Notes: generated from the sequence alone by a model not told the origin. 64,000 nucleotides of DNA from Guptibacillus hwajinpoensis (GCF_001039475.1 NZ_LELK01000009.1:124001-188000); one strand, 5' to 3'. Shown: positions 27,713-36,174, numbered from the stretch's first letter. Numbers and translations are program-made.

Positions 27713-28576
27713 GTGGAGAAATCAAAAAAGCAGAATGAGGACGTGAAATATCCCGAGAGACAATTCTATTTTCCCGCACAAATAGTCGAAACATTTATAG
27801 CTAAAGGTGAATCTCATAGTGCCCGACCACTAAACAGGCAATTTATATTATCCATACTAGCTGGGGCGTTCGTTACCTTTGGAGCGATCTTTTCTGTTCT
27901 CATCGCACTTGGGGTTGAAACTCAAGGTATTCACAACCTCCTTGCAGGTATCGGATTCGTTACCGGCTATGCGATTGTTTTTATTTCTGGTGCTATTTTA
28001 TTCACTGAGGTTAACGTGCTGTTACCGACTTATATTTTACAAAGAAAGTTCTGGATTCCGAAGAACATTTTGAAATTCTGGGTGGTCTGTTATCTTGGAA
28101 ATGTTATAGGTGCTCTACTCGTAGGTGCCCTTGTTGTAGCTTCCGGATCTCTTCCTCCAGAATTTTATTCTGAATTGACAACTTACACTGAACACAAGAT
28201 GAAATTCCTATCTAATGGGACATTAGGCTGGTTTCAGATACTGGTCTCCGGAATTATCGCCAATTGGTTAATTGGGATGGCTGCATTTCTAGCAACAGCA
28301 GCTCGTGACTTAACAGGAAAAGTACTAGCAACAACACTTCCTGTCATCATTTTCGTTGCTGGGAATTTCCAGCACAGTGTTGCAAACATGGGCTATTTCA
28401 GTACTTCCTTCATACATGGTTCTGAGTATTCTTGGATTGAGTTCCTATTCTTTAACCTTGTTCCAGCTAGTATCGGTAACTTAATTGGAGGCGGAATTCT
28501 TGTTGCTCTAACGTTTACTTATGCATTTAAAGAAGAAATTGATGTGAATCGCCTTCCAAAAGAAGAAGCAAAATAA
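27713..28576 (+). CDS. Formate/nitrite transporter family channel
   Basis: A 287-residue membrane protein of the FNT family, pentameric channels for small monovalent anions such as formate, nitrite or hydrosulfide. The N-terminal cytoplasmic ~45 residues are followed by about six hydrophobic segments, with family-type motifs including NVIGALLVGAL and the late NLIGGGILVAL. The C-terminus is short and charged. The GTG start is supported by AGGAGA seven bases upstream. No metabolic partner (formate dehydrogenase, nitrite reductase) is nearby, so the substrate is open. It is followed by a strong terminator that includes the stop codon. Confidence 0.85.
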   Translation: MEKSKKQNEDVKYPERQFYFPAQIVETFIAKGESHSARPLNRQFILSILAGAFVTFGAIFSVLIALGVETQGIHNLLAGIGFVTGYAIVFISGAILFTEVNVLLPTYILQRKFWIPKNILKFWVVCYLGNVIGALLVGALVVASGSLPPEFYSELTTYTEHKMKFLSNGTLGWFQILVSGIIANWLIGMAAFLATAARDLTGKVLATTLPVIIFVAGNFQHSVANMGYFSTSFIHGSEYSWIEFLFFNLVPASIGNLIGGGILVALTFTYAFKEEIDVNRLPKEEAK

Positions 28577-28613
28577 AGAAGGAGTAGCTCCGGCTTACTC
28601 CTTCTTTATTTTG
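28572..28613 (+). terminator. Terminator of the FNT gene
   Basis: AATAAAGAAGGAGTA and TACTCCTTCTTTATT form a perfect 15-bp stem around a short loop, followed by TTG. Confidence 0.85.
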
Positions 28614-28625
28614 ATAACAAAGTGC

Positions 28626-28651
28626 GTGTAGACTCCCTCTGATCAGGGAAT
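28626..28651 (+). promoter_or_regulatory. Possible SigB-like promoter of the lipid kinase gene
   Basis: GTGTAG (28626-28631), 14 bp, GGGAAT (28646-28651): full match to the -10 element, 4/6 at -35, 35 bp before the start codon. Confidence 0.45.
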
Positions 28652-28686
28652 AAGAATGAAAGATAACGCGAAAGGGGGAAATCATA

Positions 28687-29580
28687 GTGACACGTGTAGC
28701 ATTGATCTTGAATCCCAAAGCGGGAAATGTCAAAATGGTTGATCAAATTGACACCATCCAGAATAAACTAAAGGAAAAGTTCGATGAAGTAAAGCTATAC
28801 AAAACTGATTATAAAGGTCACGGGGCAGAGCTAATCGATCAGATAGCCGACCATGTAGATATCATCATAGGGGCTGGCGGAGATGGCACAATTTACGAAC
28901 TGGCTAATGCATTATGTCAAAGAGAAAAACGTCCAGCTTTTGGCATTATTCCAGGTGGTACAGCAAACGATTTTTCACGTGCCATTGGGATCAATCAGAA
29001 CCCACTTCAAGCAGTAGAACAATTGCTTCAGGACAACCGTTCAACTATAGATGTTGGTTGCTCGAATGATGAATACTTCCTAAATTTCTGGGGAATTGGA
29101 CTAATCACTCAGGCTTCCGAGAATATTAACCCTGATACAAAAGAGGTGTTGGGAAGACTTTCTTATTACATTAGTACAGCTCAGACAGTGAATAATCCTG
29201 AACCTTTTCACCTTAAAGTAGAGTCAGATGAGAAATCTTTTGAGGGTGAAGCTGTCATGATGATTGTTGGTAATGGACCTTTTACAGGAGGCATTCAAGC
29301 CTTTTTCCCAGAAAACAATCTACAGGATGGGAAATTTGATGTTCTAATTATTAAGCAATCCTCTCTTCCAACGTTTTGGTCGATTTTCCAATCAAAAATC
29401 ATGAAAGAGTCACGTTTCAACGAAGATATCATTCATTTCCAAACGAAAAGTTTGCGTATTTCAGCTGAGCCTGAACAGAATATCGACTGTGACGGAGAGC
29501 GGCATCACACCACTCCATCATCACTCGAAGTTGTACCTAACTATTTAACTGTCCTTACTGGAGATCAATTTCCTGAATGA
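28687..29580 (+). CDS. Diacylglycerol kinase-family lipid kinase
   Basis: A 297-residue cytoplasmic lipid kinase of the DagK/YegS/BmrU family, phosphorylating diacylglycerol or a related lipid with ATP. Visible are ILNPKAGN at the N-terminus, the nucleotide motif GAGGDGTIYE (about 61-70), FGIIPGGTANDFSR, and a C-terminal sandwich ending DCDGERHHTTPSSLEVVP. The GTG start follows GGGGG by eight bases. It converges on a PAP2 phosphatase gene and overlaps it by 36 bp at the 3' ends. That places a kinase making phosphatidate-type lipids opposite a phosphatase that could remove the group. The exact substrate is unknown. Confidence 0.9.
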   Translation: MTRVALILNPKAGNVKMVDQIDTIQNKLKEKFDEVKLYKTDYKGHGAELIDQIADHVDIIIGAGGDGTIYELANALCQREKRPAFGIIPGGTANDFSRAIGINQNPLQAVEQLLQDNRSTIDVGCSNDEYFLNFWGIGLITQASENINPDTKEVLGRLSYYISTAQTVNNPEPFHLKVESDEKSFEGEAVMMIVGNGPFTGGIQAFFPENNLQDGKFDVLIIKQSSLPTFWSIFQSKIMKESRFNEDIIHFQTKSLRISAEPEQNIDCDGERHHTTPSSLEVVPNYLTVLTGDQFPE

Positions 29581-30291
29581 ACTAAAGCTTACGGATGATC
29601 GTTTGATCCACATCACCCATTCTAAAGAAAAGATGCAAACAAAAAGCCAGAGTGTGCCAGCTGCATATCCAGCTAGAACATCACTTGGATAATGGACACC
29701 TAAATACATACGGCTAAATCCTATTAAAAGGATGAATAGTGCTACTAGTATTCCACTTATCCATTTGGTTGTTTTACCTCTCTGGCTTCTAATAATGAGG
29801 TATCCTATAAAACCATATAGAATGAAAGATCCCATCGCGTGTCCGCTTGGAAAGCTGTATCCTACAGCATCATAAGCCGCGTCGACTGTAGGTCTAGAAC
29901 GCGCAAAGAAATGCTTTAATACTTTAGTTAGAAGACCCCCACCAGCTACTGCAATAATAAAAAACATAATGCTCCACAAATCTTTTTTACGAAACCAGAG
30001 TATGGCAACCGTCAAGATTGAGACGACTGTAATCCACCATACTGCACCTAATTCTGTTATCACTTCCATGATGCTTAACATCCAATCGGACCGAATGACA
30101 TCAACCGCTGAGATAATTGTCTGATCAAATTGAAGCGTTTCTTTTTCAAGTATTTCTTCCGCTAGTTCAGAAAATAACATAATAGCAAGAATCGCAATTA
30201 AAAGACCAAATGCATTAAGTGCAAGCGGATACCATACTTTTTTTTGTTTTAATACTCCTGGGAACGAACTAAAAAATTCATTTTTATTCAT
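29545..30291 (-). CDS. PAP2-family membrane phosphatase
   Basis: A 248-residue integral membrane phosphatase with about six helices and the three PAP2 motifs: KHFFARSRP, PSGHAMGS and SRMYLGVHYPSD. Substrates in the family are phosphatidic acid, phosphatidylglycerol phosphate or undecaprenyl diphosphate. The start at 30291 follows AAAGGCGAG by five bases; a longer frame upstream has no ribosome site. Its 3' end overlaps that of the lipid kinase gene on the other strand. No SigB-like promoter was found for it. The insertion between the first two hydrophobic segments makes it resemble YodM-type proteins, but I would not assign that name. Confidence 0.88.
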   Translation of the reverse strand: MNKNEFFSSFPGVLKQKKVWYPLALNAFGLLIAILAIMLFSELAEEILEKETLQFDQTIISAVDVIRSDWMLSIMEVITELGAVWWITVVSILTVAILWFRKKDLWSIMFFIIAVAGGGLLTKVLKHFFARSRPTVDAAYDAVGYSFPSGHAMGSFILYGFIGYLIIRSQRGKTTKWISGILVALFILLIGFSRMYLGVHYPSDVLAGYAAGTLWLFVCIFSLEWVMWIKRSSVSFSSFRKLISSKDS

Positions 30292-30412
30292 ACAATCTCG
30301 CCTTTCACCTATTCTTTTGGCTATGTTAATTATGTTAATGAACAATGTTGATTTTTGGTTATGATACAAAAATCGAGAAATCAACAATATGAGCTAATAT
30401 AGCCATTCTTTT

Positions 30413-30443
30413 AAAAAAGCCGCTGAACCAACAGCGGCTTTTT
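30413..30443. terminator. Bidirectional terminator after the DUF3243 gene
   Basis: AAAAAAGCCGCTG and CAGCGGCTTTTT around a 6-nt loop, with A and T runs on both sides. Confidence 0.9.
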
Positions 30444-30444
30444 G

Positions 30445-30792
30445 TTACTTCTTTTTTGTTTGCACCATTCTTACTAGAAGGTGTGCGAGTTGATGGCGTT
30501 GCTCTTTATCCCCAACTAACCATAACTCTTTAAGAAGTTTCTCTTCTCGGTTTTTCGGTTCTTCCTTCTTGGCTAGATATCCAGCTACTTTCTCAGCGGC
30601 TTGTGCTAGTGCTTCTTCATTTAATCCTAGCTTTTCACCCACTTGAACTCGCGTAGCAAGATAACCTTTAAATTCTTCGAAATTCGATAAAATACTATCC
30701 AAGCGATCGTCACTCATGCGTTCAATTGTATCATCTACTTTATTTACGTTAAGCTCACTGTCTTTATTTACAAGATGGTTTTTCTCACTCAT
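30445..30792 (-). CDS. DUF3243 (YmfJ-like) protein
   Basis: A 115-residue helical protein whose last ~85 residues match DUF3243, the family of B. subtilis YmfJ: SILSNFEEFKGYLATRVQVGEKLGLNEE, AAEKVAGYLAKKEEPKNREEKLLKELW and HQLAHLLVRMV. It is preceded by a charged N-terminal extension absent from YmfJ. Function is unknown. It starts 17 bp after the DJ-1/PfpI gene with GGGAGTG as ribosome site, so it is most likely in that gene's SigB-controlled operon. A terminator follows the stop codon. Confidence 0.85.
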   Translation of the reverse strand: MSEKNHLVNKDSELNVNKVDDTIERMSDDRLDSILSNFEEFKGYLATRVQVGEKLGLNEEALAQAAEKVAGYLAKKEEPKNREEKLLKELWLVGDKEQRHQLAHLLVRMVQTKKK

Positions 30793-30809
30793 TCAATACA
30801 CTCCCTAAA

Positions 30810-31325
30810 TTAGCTATCTAGAATTGATAGTGATTTCTCAATAAATGCTGGAATGTCATCTGGGTTTCTACTGCTGACAAGATTTCCTCCACAAACAACA
30901 ACTTCTTCATCATATACATTTGCTCCAGCATATTTAAGATCCGTTTGGATTGACTTAAACCCAGTAATGTTGCGTCCATTTAGGACTTCTGCTGAAATTA
31001 ATAGCTGGGGTCCGTGACAAATAACCAATGTCTTCTTATTCATAAACATCATTTTTTTCGTAAAAGCTACGAATCGATCGTCCGCTCTCAGTTCATCAGG
31101 TGATACTCCGCCTGGGATGAAAAGAACGTCAAACTCTTCTGGTTTAACTTCATCAATGCCTTTGTCAGAAGTAACTTTTGCTTCACCCTGTTTTCCCGTT
31201 AGTTCCTGACCCGCTTCAGGGCTAATAACCGTTATTGAATGGCCTGCATTCTTAAACTGTTCTACAGGTTTTGTATATTCTACATCCTCAAACATACTTG
31301 TCATAAGTACTGCTATCTTACTCAA
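30810..31325 (-). CDS. DJ-1/PfpI-family stress protein
   Basis: A 171-residue class I glutamine-amidotransferase-fold protein of the PfpI/DJ-1 group (YhbO, YraA, YfkM), credited with protein or nucleotide deglycase activity or protease activity. The nucleophile-elbow Cys103 sits in VICHGPQLL, FIPGG is at 69-73, and the acidic FEDVE stretch at 12-16. The start is a TTG at 31325, with AGGAGGG six bases upstream; a long upstream extension of the frame has no ribosome site. A SigB-like promoter is 47 bp ahead and the DUF3243 gene follows. It is divergent from a ferritin-like gene that has its own SigB-like promoter. Confidence 0.87.
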   Translation of the reverse strand: MSKIAVLMTSMFEDVEYTKPVEQFKNAGHSITVISPEAGQELTGKQGEAKVTSDKGIDEVKPEEFDVLFIPGGVSPDELRADDRFVAFTKKMMFMNKKTLVICHGPQLLISAEVLNGRNITGFKSIQTDLKYAGANVYDEEVVVCGGNLVSSRNPDDIPAFIEKSLSILDS

Positions 31326-31371
31326 GTGAAGCCCTCCTATATAATGGTAGTATGTTCTGCATAGTTGATTA

Positions 31372-31396
31372 TTACCCCTCCATTCAACTGTCAAAC
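31372..31396 (-). promoter_or_regulatory. SigB-like promoter of the DJ-1/PfpI operon
   Basis: On the minus strand GTTTGA (31391-31396), 13 bp, GGGTAA (31372-31377): one mismatch to the SigB consensus. Confidence 0.68.
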
Positions 31397-31432
31397 CTCC
31401 AATGGCGTATTGATATGTTTTAGTCAATTTAT

Positions 31433-31458
31433 GTTTTATAAACACCATTGAAGGGTAA
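31433..31458 (+). promoter_or_regulatory. SigB-like promoter of the ferritin-like gene
   Basis: GTTTTA (31433-31438), 14 bp, GGGTAA (31453-31458): one mismatch to the SigB consensus, 48 bp before the start codon and divergent from the previous one. Confidence 0.68.
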
Positions 31459-31506
31459 AAATAAGGTGGAAACGAAATCAGATTAGAAATAGAAAGGATG
31501 TTTTTA

Positions 31507-31941
31507 ATGGCAGATAAGAAACAAGAACTAATTGATGGACTTAATGTAGACCTTGCGAATGAGTATGCCGCAAGCATTATGTATACGTACAATGCGGCAG
31601 TAGTATCTGGACTATACCGTCAAACATTAAAACCTTTCTTCGAGAGTGAAATTGCAGATGAACAAGGACACGCTCTCTATCTTGCTGAGAAAATTAAAGT
31701 GCTTGGCGGTACGCCAACTACAGCACCTACAGAAGTAAAACAACTAACAGATGTTAAGGAAATGTTACTTGAAGCTAGAGCAGCTGAAAAAGATACCATC
31801 GATCGTTACGAAAAACGCAAAAAGCAAGCTGATGAACTTGGTTTGACTGAGTTGGTCGTGAAGCTTGACGATATGATTGCCGATGAAACACATCATATGG
31901 AAGAAATGGATCGTATCTTGAGCGATGCTCGCTTCGAATAA
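31507..31941 (+). CDS. Ferritin-like di-iron protein
   Basis: A 144-residue four-helix-bundle protein of the ferritin/rubrerythrin superfamily. Metal ligands are in the expected places: Glu in NEYAASIMY (helix 1), ExxH in EIADEQGHALYL (helix 2), Glu in ARAAEKDTIDRYEKR (helix 3) and ExxH in DETHHMEEM (helix 4). It could store iron or detoxify peroxide; no rubredoxin domain is present. The ATG at 31507 follows AGGA by eight bases; the ATG 9 bp upstream is too close to it. The promoter is SigB-like and it ends in a bidirectional terminator. Confidence 0.87.
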   Translation: MADKKQELIDGLNVDLANEYAASIMYTYNAAVVSGLYRQTLKPFFESEIADEQGHALYLAEKIKVLGGTPTTAPTEVKQLTDVKEMLLEARAAEKDTIDRYEKRKKQADELGLTELVVKLDDMIADETHHMEEMDRILSDARFE

Positions 31942-31949
31942 ATAGCATA

Positions 31950-31984
31950 AAGAAACGCCAGCCTATTCGGCTGGCGTTTCTTCG
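31950..31984. terminator. Bidirectional terminator between ferritin-like gene and ecsC
   Basis: AAGAAACGCCAGCC and GGCTGGCGTTTCTT form a 14-bp stem. The ecsC stop codon lies in the loop, so the last ecsC codons are part of the stem. Confidence 0.88.
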
Positions 31985-32730
31985 TTGTGTTCCTCTAGTT
32001 GAATGAGTCGCTGTCGATAGGCATTTATTGCTGTCTCCCCTAGCCAATCAATAAAATGATAATTTACATATGCTCCAACAATCGCTCCAAACCCTGGAAT
32101 CATTTGAAGCAACTTAGGGAAGTCGATATAATCACGATACTCAAGTTGAAATGACTTCCAATCATGCTCATTAAACGTCTCTCTTACTTCTTTTTGTAAA
32201 TAAGACTGATCCCAATTCTGAATTCGTTCATACACGTCTTTTCTAGTTTCATCAGAAGAAAATGCTAATTGAAAGATATAAAGAATAAACACTCTCTCTT
32301 CAAATTGTTTTGCATCAAATCCATAAATACTCGCAATATCAAATAAAAATTTGATTTTAATGGATAGAAGCAAAGGGAAATCTGCTATTCCAAGAAGAAT
32401 TCCTCCAGCTCCAGTTCCTGCTCCTTCAACGGCAGCAATTCGCTTATAGGTTTGAATAGAGTGCTTTGCCAACGTATCCCTAGAACGTAACGATAAATGT
32501 TGTTCAGGTACTTTGACAGCGTAAGTATTCCCTGCAAGAACCCCCTGCACCATCGTTTTGATGCTGCTTGTGACAACTTTATGCACACGTTCAGGTATGA
32601 CATTGTTTATCCGGTTTTGTACCTTTTTTGCTGCTCGAGAGACCACGGAAGACTTTCTCTTCATTTTTCGTTCCCAAGATTCAAGTTCCTCTTCAATTTG
32701 ACTGCGGTAATTATTCAACAACAAAATCAC
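31963..32730 (-). CDS. ecsC: EcsC-family protein
   Basis: A protein of about 255 residues with the EcsC signature: GTGAGGILLGIADFPLLLSIKIKFLFDIASIYGF in the middle and a C-terminal IPGFGAIVGAYVNYHFID. The N-terminus is basic and amphipathic. It is third in ecsA-ecsB-ecsC, 25 bp after ecsB. Its role is less defined than that of EcsAB. The start is uncertain: a GTG at 32730 sits too close to the GAAGGGTG ribosome site, and a TTG 9-14 bp downstream may be used instead. Confidence 0.88.
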   Translation of the reverse strand: MILLLNNYRSQIEEELESWERKMKRKSSVVSRAAKKVQNRINNVIPERVHKVVTSSIKTMVQGVLAGNTYAVKVPEQHLSLRSRDTLAKHSIQTYKRIAAVEGAGTGAGGILLGIADFPLLLSIKIKFLFDIASIYGFDAKQFEERVFILYIFQLAFSSDETRKDVYERIQNWDQSYLQKEVRETFNEHDWKSFQLEYRDYIDFPKLLQMIPGFGAIVGAYVNYHFIDWLGETAINAYRQRLIQLEEHNEETPAE

Positions 32731-32755
32731 CCTTCACTTTTTAACTATGCCAAAG

Positions 32756-33976
32756 CTAGTTCATAGACTTGACTTTCTTCTTGCGATTGCGTAGCGAAGC
32801 AAATACGACTGACGCCGTTCCCGCCAGTGCAATAAGTATAAACTCAACTAGGTTAAAGTGAAGAATAATTGAAAGAAGCGCAAAAGCAGCAGCCTGTGTA
32901 CTAAGTAACCGGATTAGAAGAGCTCGATATGCTCTTTCCTGATCCATGTCAGAAATCGGATAAAGCTTTACCATCACATGGGCCTGATAATGAGGGTATA
33001 AAGTACGTAATTGGACAGCTGTTAAATAAACGATTAGGGCTGCTCCAATTATCCTACCTGTTTCACTTGGTACAAATGCAATAACGCCTAGTCCCACAAG
33101 CAAAAGACGTATATATATGCCAAAGTATTCATTGCTACGGATAAACGCTTTCTGATATAGCGTTGCATAAACCGTTTTTACAGGGAGTACTTTCTCTGCA
33201 AGTGCACTTAACATACGTCTATGCTTAACAGATTGCTTTAATTTAGGAACATCAGTAAACAAATTCGCTGTTCGGTAGAACTTCATACTTTGGTGTTCGT
33301 CTATTGAAAGTAACTTCTCCCATTTAATTGAATACTTTTTTTGAAGCGGTAGAAACAGAAGAAACAGAATGCCAACAATCAATCCCGCCGAAAGAGTAAC
33401 GTAAAGCCACTGTGCCTGAATAAGCAATAAGTATGTAATCAACATAGTAAGGAATAGCCTTACTATGATATAACCGACTACTGATCGATGTGCTGGTAGG
33501 TGAAGCTCCAACCACTTCATAATGACATTCAAACCTTTTAGAATGATTAGAACTGCGATGACAAACACATAATATCCAGTTCCTGCGTTTGTTTCATGTT
33601 GATATAAAGGGGCCAGAATTGTTAATACTACAATCGTCGTAAACACCTGTAGTAGAAAGCTATATATAAGAGATTTTCTGAAATACCCATTCAGCTTTCC
33701 TTCGGCTGGCAAAAGGAAAACAAGATCTGCTTCGTATAAGAAGAAACGAAGCGGTGTTCGAACGAGTACAACAGCTGTGATCGCTGTAATAACAATTAAG
33801 CCTGGAAACGTTTCTGGTAGAACCTTAAGTAATTCACTGTAATAATACGCTCCAAATATTAACGTCAGTACAACGGTAAACAAAAAGCTACTATTCCCTA
33901 TTAATCGAAAATATCGTAGAGCAATATTCCAGAATGCACCTGACCTCTCCTTCCATAACGTATCAAGATGCATCAT
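32756..33976 (-). CDS. ecsB: ABC exporter permease EcsB
   Basis: Membrane subunit of the EcsAB transporter, which affects secretion, competence and sporulation in B. subtilis, and site-2 protease RasP activity. The 406 residues have about eight hydrophobic segments in two groups (roughly 30-210 and 285-390) separated by a cytoplasmic stretch with LLSIDEHQSMKFYRTANLFTDVPKLKQSVKHR. It overlaps ecsA by four bases (ATGA) and precedes ecsC. There are two adjacent ATGs; GGAGTGG lies just before both. The length matches the 408-residue B. subtilis protein. Confidence 0.93.
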   Translation of the reverse strand: MMHLDTLWKERSGAFWNIALRYFRLIGNSSFLFTVVLTLIFGAYYYSELLKVLPETFPGLIVITAITAVVLVRTPLRFFLYEADLVFLLPAEGKLNGYFRKSLIYSFLLQVFTTIVVLTILAPLYQHETNAGTGYYVFVIAVLIILKGLNVIMKWLELHLPAHRSVVGYIIVRLFLTMLITYLLLIQAQWLYVTLSAGLIVGILFLLFLPLQKKYSIKWEKLLSIDEHQSMKFYRTANLFTDVPKLKQSVKHRRMLSALAEKVLPVKTVYATLYQKAFIRSNEYFGIYIRLLLVGLGVIAFVPSETGRIIGAALIVYLTAVQLRTLYPHYQAHVMVKLYPISDMDQERAYRALLIRLLSTQAAAFALLSIILHFNLVEFILIALAGTASVVFASLRNRKKKVKSMN

Positions 33977-34713
33977 TTTCCACTCCTGGTCGCTTTAATA
34001 TAAATGTCGTCCAGCGTAGCAGTTGGTTGTCCAATTTGTCTTTGTAACTCCTTAAGCGTTCCTGACATCACAATTTCCCCATCATGAAGAATAACAAAGC
34101 GATCGCAGTATCTTTCGGCTGTTGAAAGAATGTGTGTGGACATTAATACGCCTGCACCTTCTTCCTTCATTTGTAGCATTGTATCAAGAAAAGATTGAAT
34201 ACCAATTGGATCAAGACCTACAAAAGGCTCATCGACAATATATAGAGAAGGTTTCACAAGGAACGCGCACATAATCATGACTTTCTGTCTCATTCCTTTA
34301 GAGAAATGTCCAGGAAACCATTTTTTCATATTTGTCATTCGAAATTCTTTCAAAAGATCTTCAGCGTGAACTTGCCAATCGTTTCCTAGTTCATACGCCA
34401 GAGCAGTTAATTGTAGGTGTTCCCATAGTGTTAATTCATCATATAATAACGGCGTTTCTGGTATATAGGAAAGCTGTTTACGATAGCCATCTTTGTCTTC
34501 CGAAAAGGTTTTCCCTGCAACACGAATACTGCCTTCCATTGGATCAAGGAGGCCCAGTATGTGCTTAATACTGGTACTCTTTCCCGCACCATTCAAACCA
34601 ATTAACCCTACAATTTCATTTGGCCGTACGTTTAGTGAAAGATTGTGAAGAACAGGCTTATTTGCCTGATATCCACCAGTAAGATTACTAACTTCCAAAA
34701 TTGAATTCGTCAT
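33973..34713 (-). CDS. ecsA: ABC exporter ATPase EcsA
   Basis: ATP-binding subunit of EcsAB. The 246 residues contain Walker A GLNGAGKST (39-47), the signature in HFSKGMRQKVMIMCA, and Walker B LYIVDEPFVGLDP. The first gene of ecsABC, it starts with GAGAGGA upstream. In B. subtilis it is divergent from hit, as here, with a larger gap filled by a lipoprotein gene. Nothing irregular is seen. Confidence 0.95.
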   Translation of the reverse strand: MTNSILEVSNLTGGYQANKPVLHNLSLNVRPNEIVGLIGLNGAGKSTSIKHILGLLDPMEGSIRVAGKTFSEDKDGYRKQLSYIPETPLLYDELTLWEHLQLTALAYELGNDWQVHAEDLLKEFRMTNMKKWFPGHFSKGMRQKVMIMCAFLVKPSLYIVDEPFVGLDPIGIQSFLDTMLQMKEEGAGVLMSTHILSTAERYCDRFVILHDGEIVMSGTLKELQRQIGQPTATLDDIYIKATRSGK

Positions 34714-34778
34714 AGAGGTCCTCTCATTTCTTCATTTGCCTTTAGTTTAACAAACTTATTGTTGGCAGGTGAATCGCT

Positions 34779-35252
34779 TTATACTTCAGGTATTGGAGTT
34801 GGCGTTGGTGTGCCATATCCTTCCTTGTATACTTCATCAATTCGTTCTCTAATTTCTTTTACCGATTGCCCTTCATTAAACCAATTTAGTGATTGGGCTG
34901 CAATATCTAAACAAACGCCGCATTTAGCGCCATGATCATCCCACGTAATTCCATTATTGTCTTCTGCATTAATAAAGCAATCATAGCTGCTTGTATGTCC
35001 AGCAGATTCCCCGCAACCACAATAACAAGGAATGTGTTCTAATAGATCTTTATGCTGAGCGACTTCTGCATAAATGGTTTCAACAGTAGCATCCTTTTCA
35101 TCAAGAAACGTAGGAAGTATATCTGTAGACGCCGTTGTCTCTCTCATATCCCCATTTACCATATGTACTTCATTATGGTCTTCACTTCCGCAACCAGTCA
35201 TGACCCCAAGAGCAAGTAGGCTGACACATACTACCATTTTAATTCTATACAT
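34779..35252 (-). CDS. PCYCGC-motif lipoprotein
   Basis: A 157-residue secreted lipoprotein: signal peptide of about 20 residues with lipobox VMTGC, then a linker and a compact domain containing IPCYCGCGESAGHTSSYDCF and later HGAKCGVCLDIA. This is the PCYCGC family, whose cysteine cluster (six Cys in about 45 residues) suggests metal or heme-copper binding or disulfide bonding; no function is established. The tail is Pro/Thr rich (TPTPTPIPEV). It is monocistronic, between ecsA and hit, where B. subtilis does not have it to my knowledge. The ATG follows GGAGGGA. Confidence 0.85.
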   Translation of the reverse strand: MYRIKMVVCVSLLALGVMTGCGSEDHNEVHMVNGDMRETTASTDILPTFLDEKDATVETIYAEVAQHKDLLEHIPCYCGCGESAGHTSSYDCFINAEDNNGITWDDHGAKCGVCLDIAAQSLNWFNEGQSVKEIRERIDEVYKEGYGTPTPTPIPEV

Positions 35253-35721
35253 TTTTCATCCCTCCGAACCACCTATCTATCCATATCTTACCTTGTTTTG
35301 TTATGAGTTTCTATAAACCACCTTCGAAGTTCGTAAAACATTTAGAAATAGTTGAATAGATCAATGGATTTGCGAACATCCTTATAGAGAGTGTGACGTC
35401 TTCCCTGAAACAAGTTGCACTCAGGGTCAGGGCTCTGCACCCCCGGCAGAGCCCATTTCTTTGTTTAAAAATGGCATTTAACACTAATTTAACATCTCTA
35501 ATTTAGGGAATGGATCTTAACTTATGGGTATGTTATCTCATATTGTTAATTACTCGATTTTTGGCTCAATCGAGAGTATCCTCAGTTTCAGTCGCCTTTC
35601 AGCTCTGCTGAAAGGTCACCACAGGGCGTAAACGATTCAAAAATCAACACTGTCCATTAACATAGCCTAACTTATAGTAAATTATGGTACGATAAATAAA
35701 AAGATTGAAAGGATGATAATG
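35253..35721. other. Long intergenic region with several hairpins, no coding gene
   Basis: Four stem-loops are visible. CCCTGA/TCAGGG (35405-35426) is followed at once by GGGCTCTGC/GCAGAGCCC (35430-35454) and then ATTTCTTTGTTT, which looks like a plus-strand terminator without an upstream gene. CTCGAT/ATCGAG lies near 35553-35575, and CCTTTCAGC/GCTGAAAGG at 35595-35615. The tandem hairpins could end a small RNA starting near 35330. They match no RNA family I can name. The hit promoter must lie in the last ~80 bp, but no convincing boxes are seen. Confidence 0.4.
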
Positions 35722-36153
35722 ATGAGTCATTCACCCGATTGCATCTTCTGTAAAATTATAAATGGAGACATTCCGTCTGCAAAAGTATATGAAAACGATG
35801 ATGTACTTGCCTTTCTTGACATTACCCAGGTAACGGAAGGTCACACCCTCGTCATACCTAAGCAACATCAACAAAATATCTACGAACTCGAACCTGAAAC
35901 AGCATCAAAGTTATTCGCTGCTGTTCCTGAAATTGCTAATGCACTAAAAGCGAACTTTGCACCTCAAGGGATGAACATTCTAAACAATAATGAAGAGATC
36001 GCAGGTCAGTCAGTGTTCCATTACCACCTACATCTCATCCCTCGTTACGGTCAAGGAGATGGGTTCGGCGCCGTATGGAAAACGCATGAGAATGATTATG
36101 ATGCAGATACTCTAAAGCGCCTTGCTGAAGGTGTTCGTTCGCAATATCAGTAA
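35722..36153 (+). CDS. hit: HIT-family nucleotide-binding hydrolase
   Basis: Histidine-triad protein of 143 residues related to HINT/YcfF and B. subtilis Hit. Features are CIFCKIINGDIPSAKVYENDDVLAFLDI near the N-terminus and the triad HYHLH with His100, His102 and His104. These enzymes hydrolyse nucleoside phosphoramidates or related nucleotides; the physiological substrate is not known. Of three in-frame ATGs (35713, 35719, 35722) the last has the best spacing from AAAGG and fits the start of homologues. It is divergent from the ecs operon as in B. subtilis. Confidence 0.93.
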   Translation: MSHSPDCIFCKIINGDIPSAKVYENDDVLAFLDITQVTEGHTLVIPKQHQQNIYELEPETASKLFAAVPEIANALKANFAPQGMNILNNNEEIAGQSVFHYHLHLIPRYGQGDGFGAVWKTHENDYDADTLKRLAEGVRSQYQ

Positions 36154-36174
36154 ACCTCTACTGTATATAAGTAT

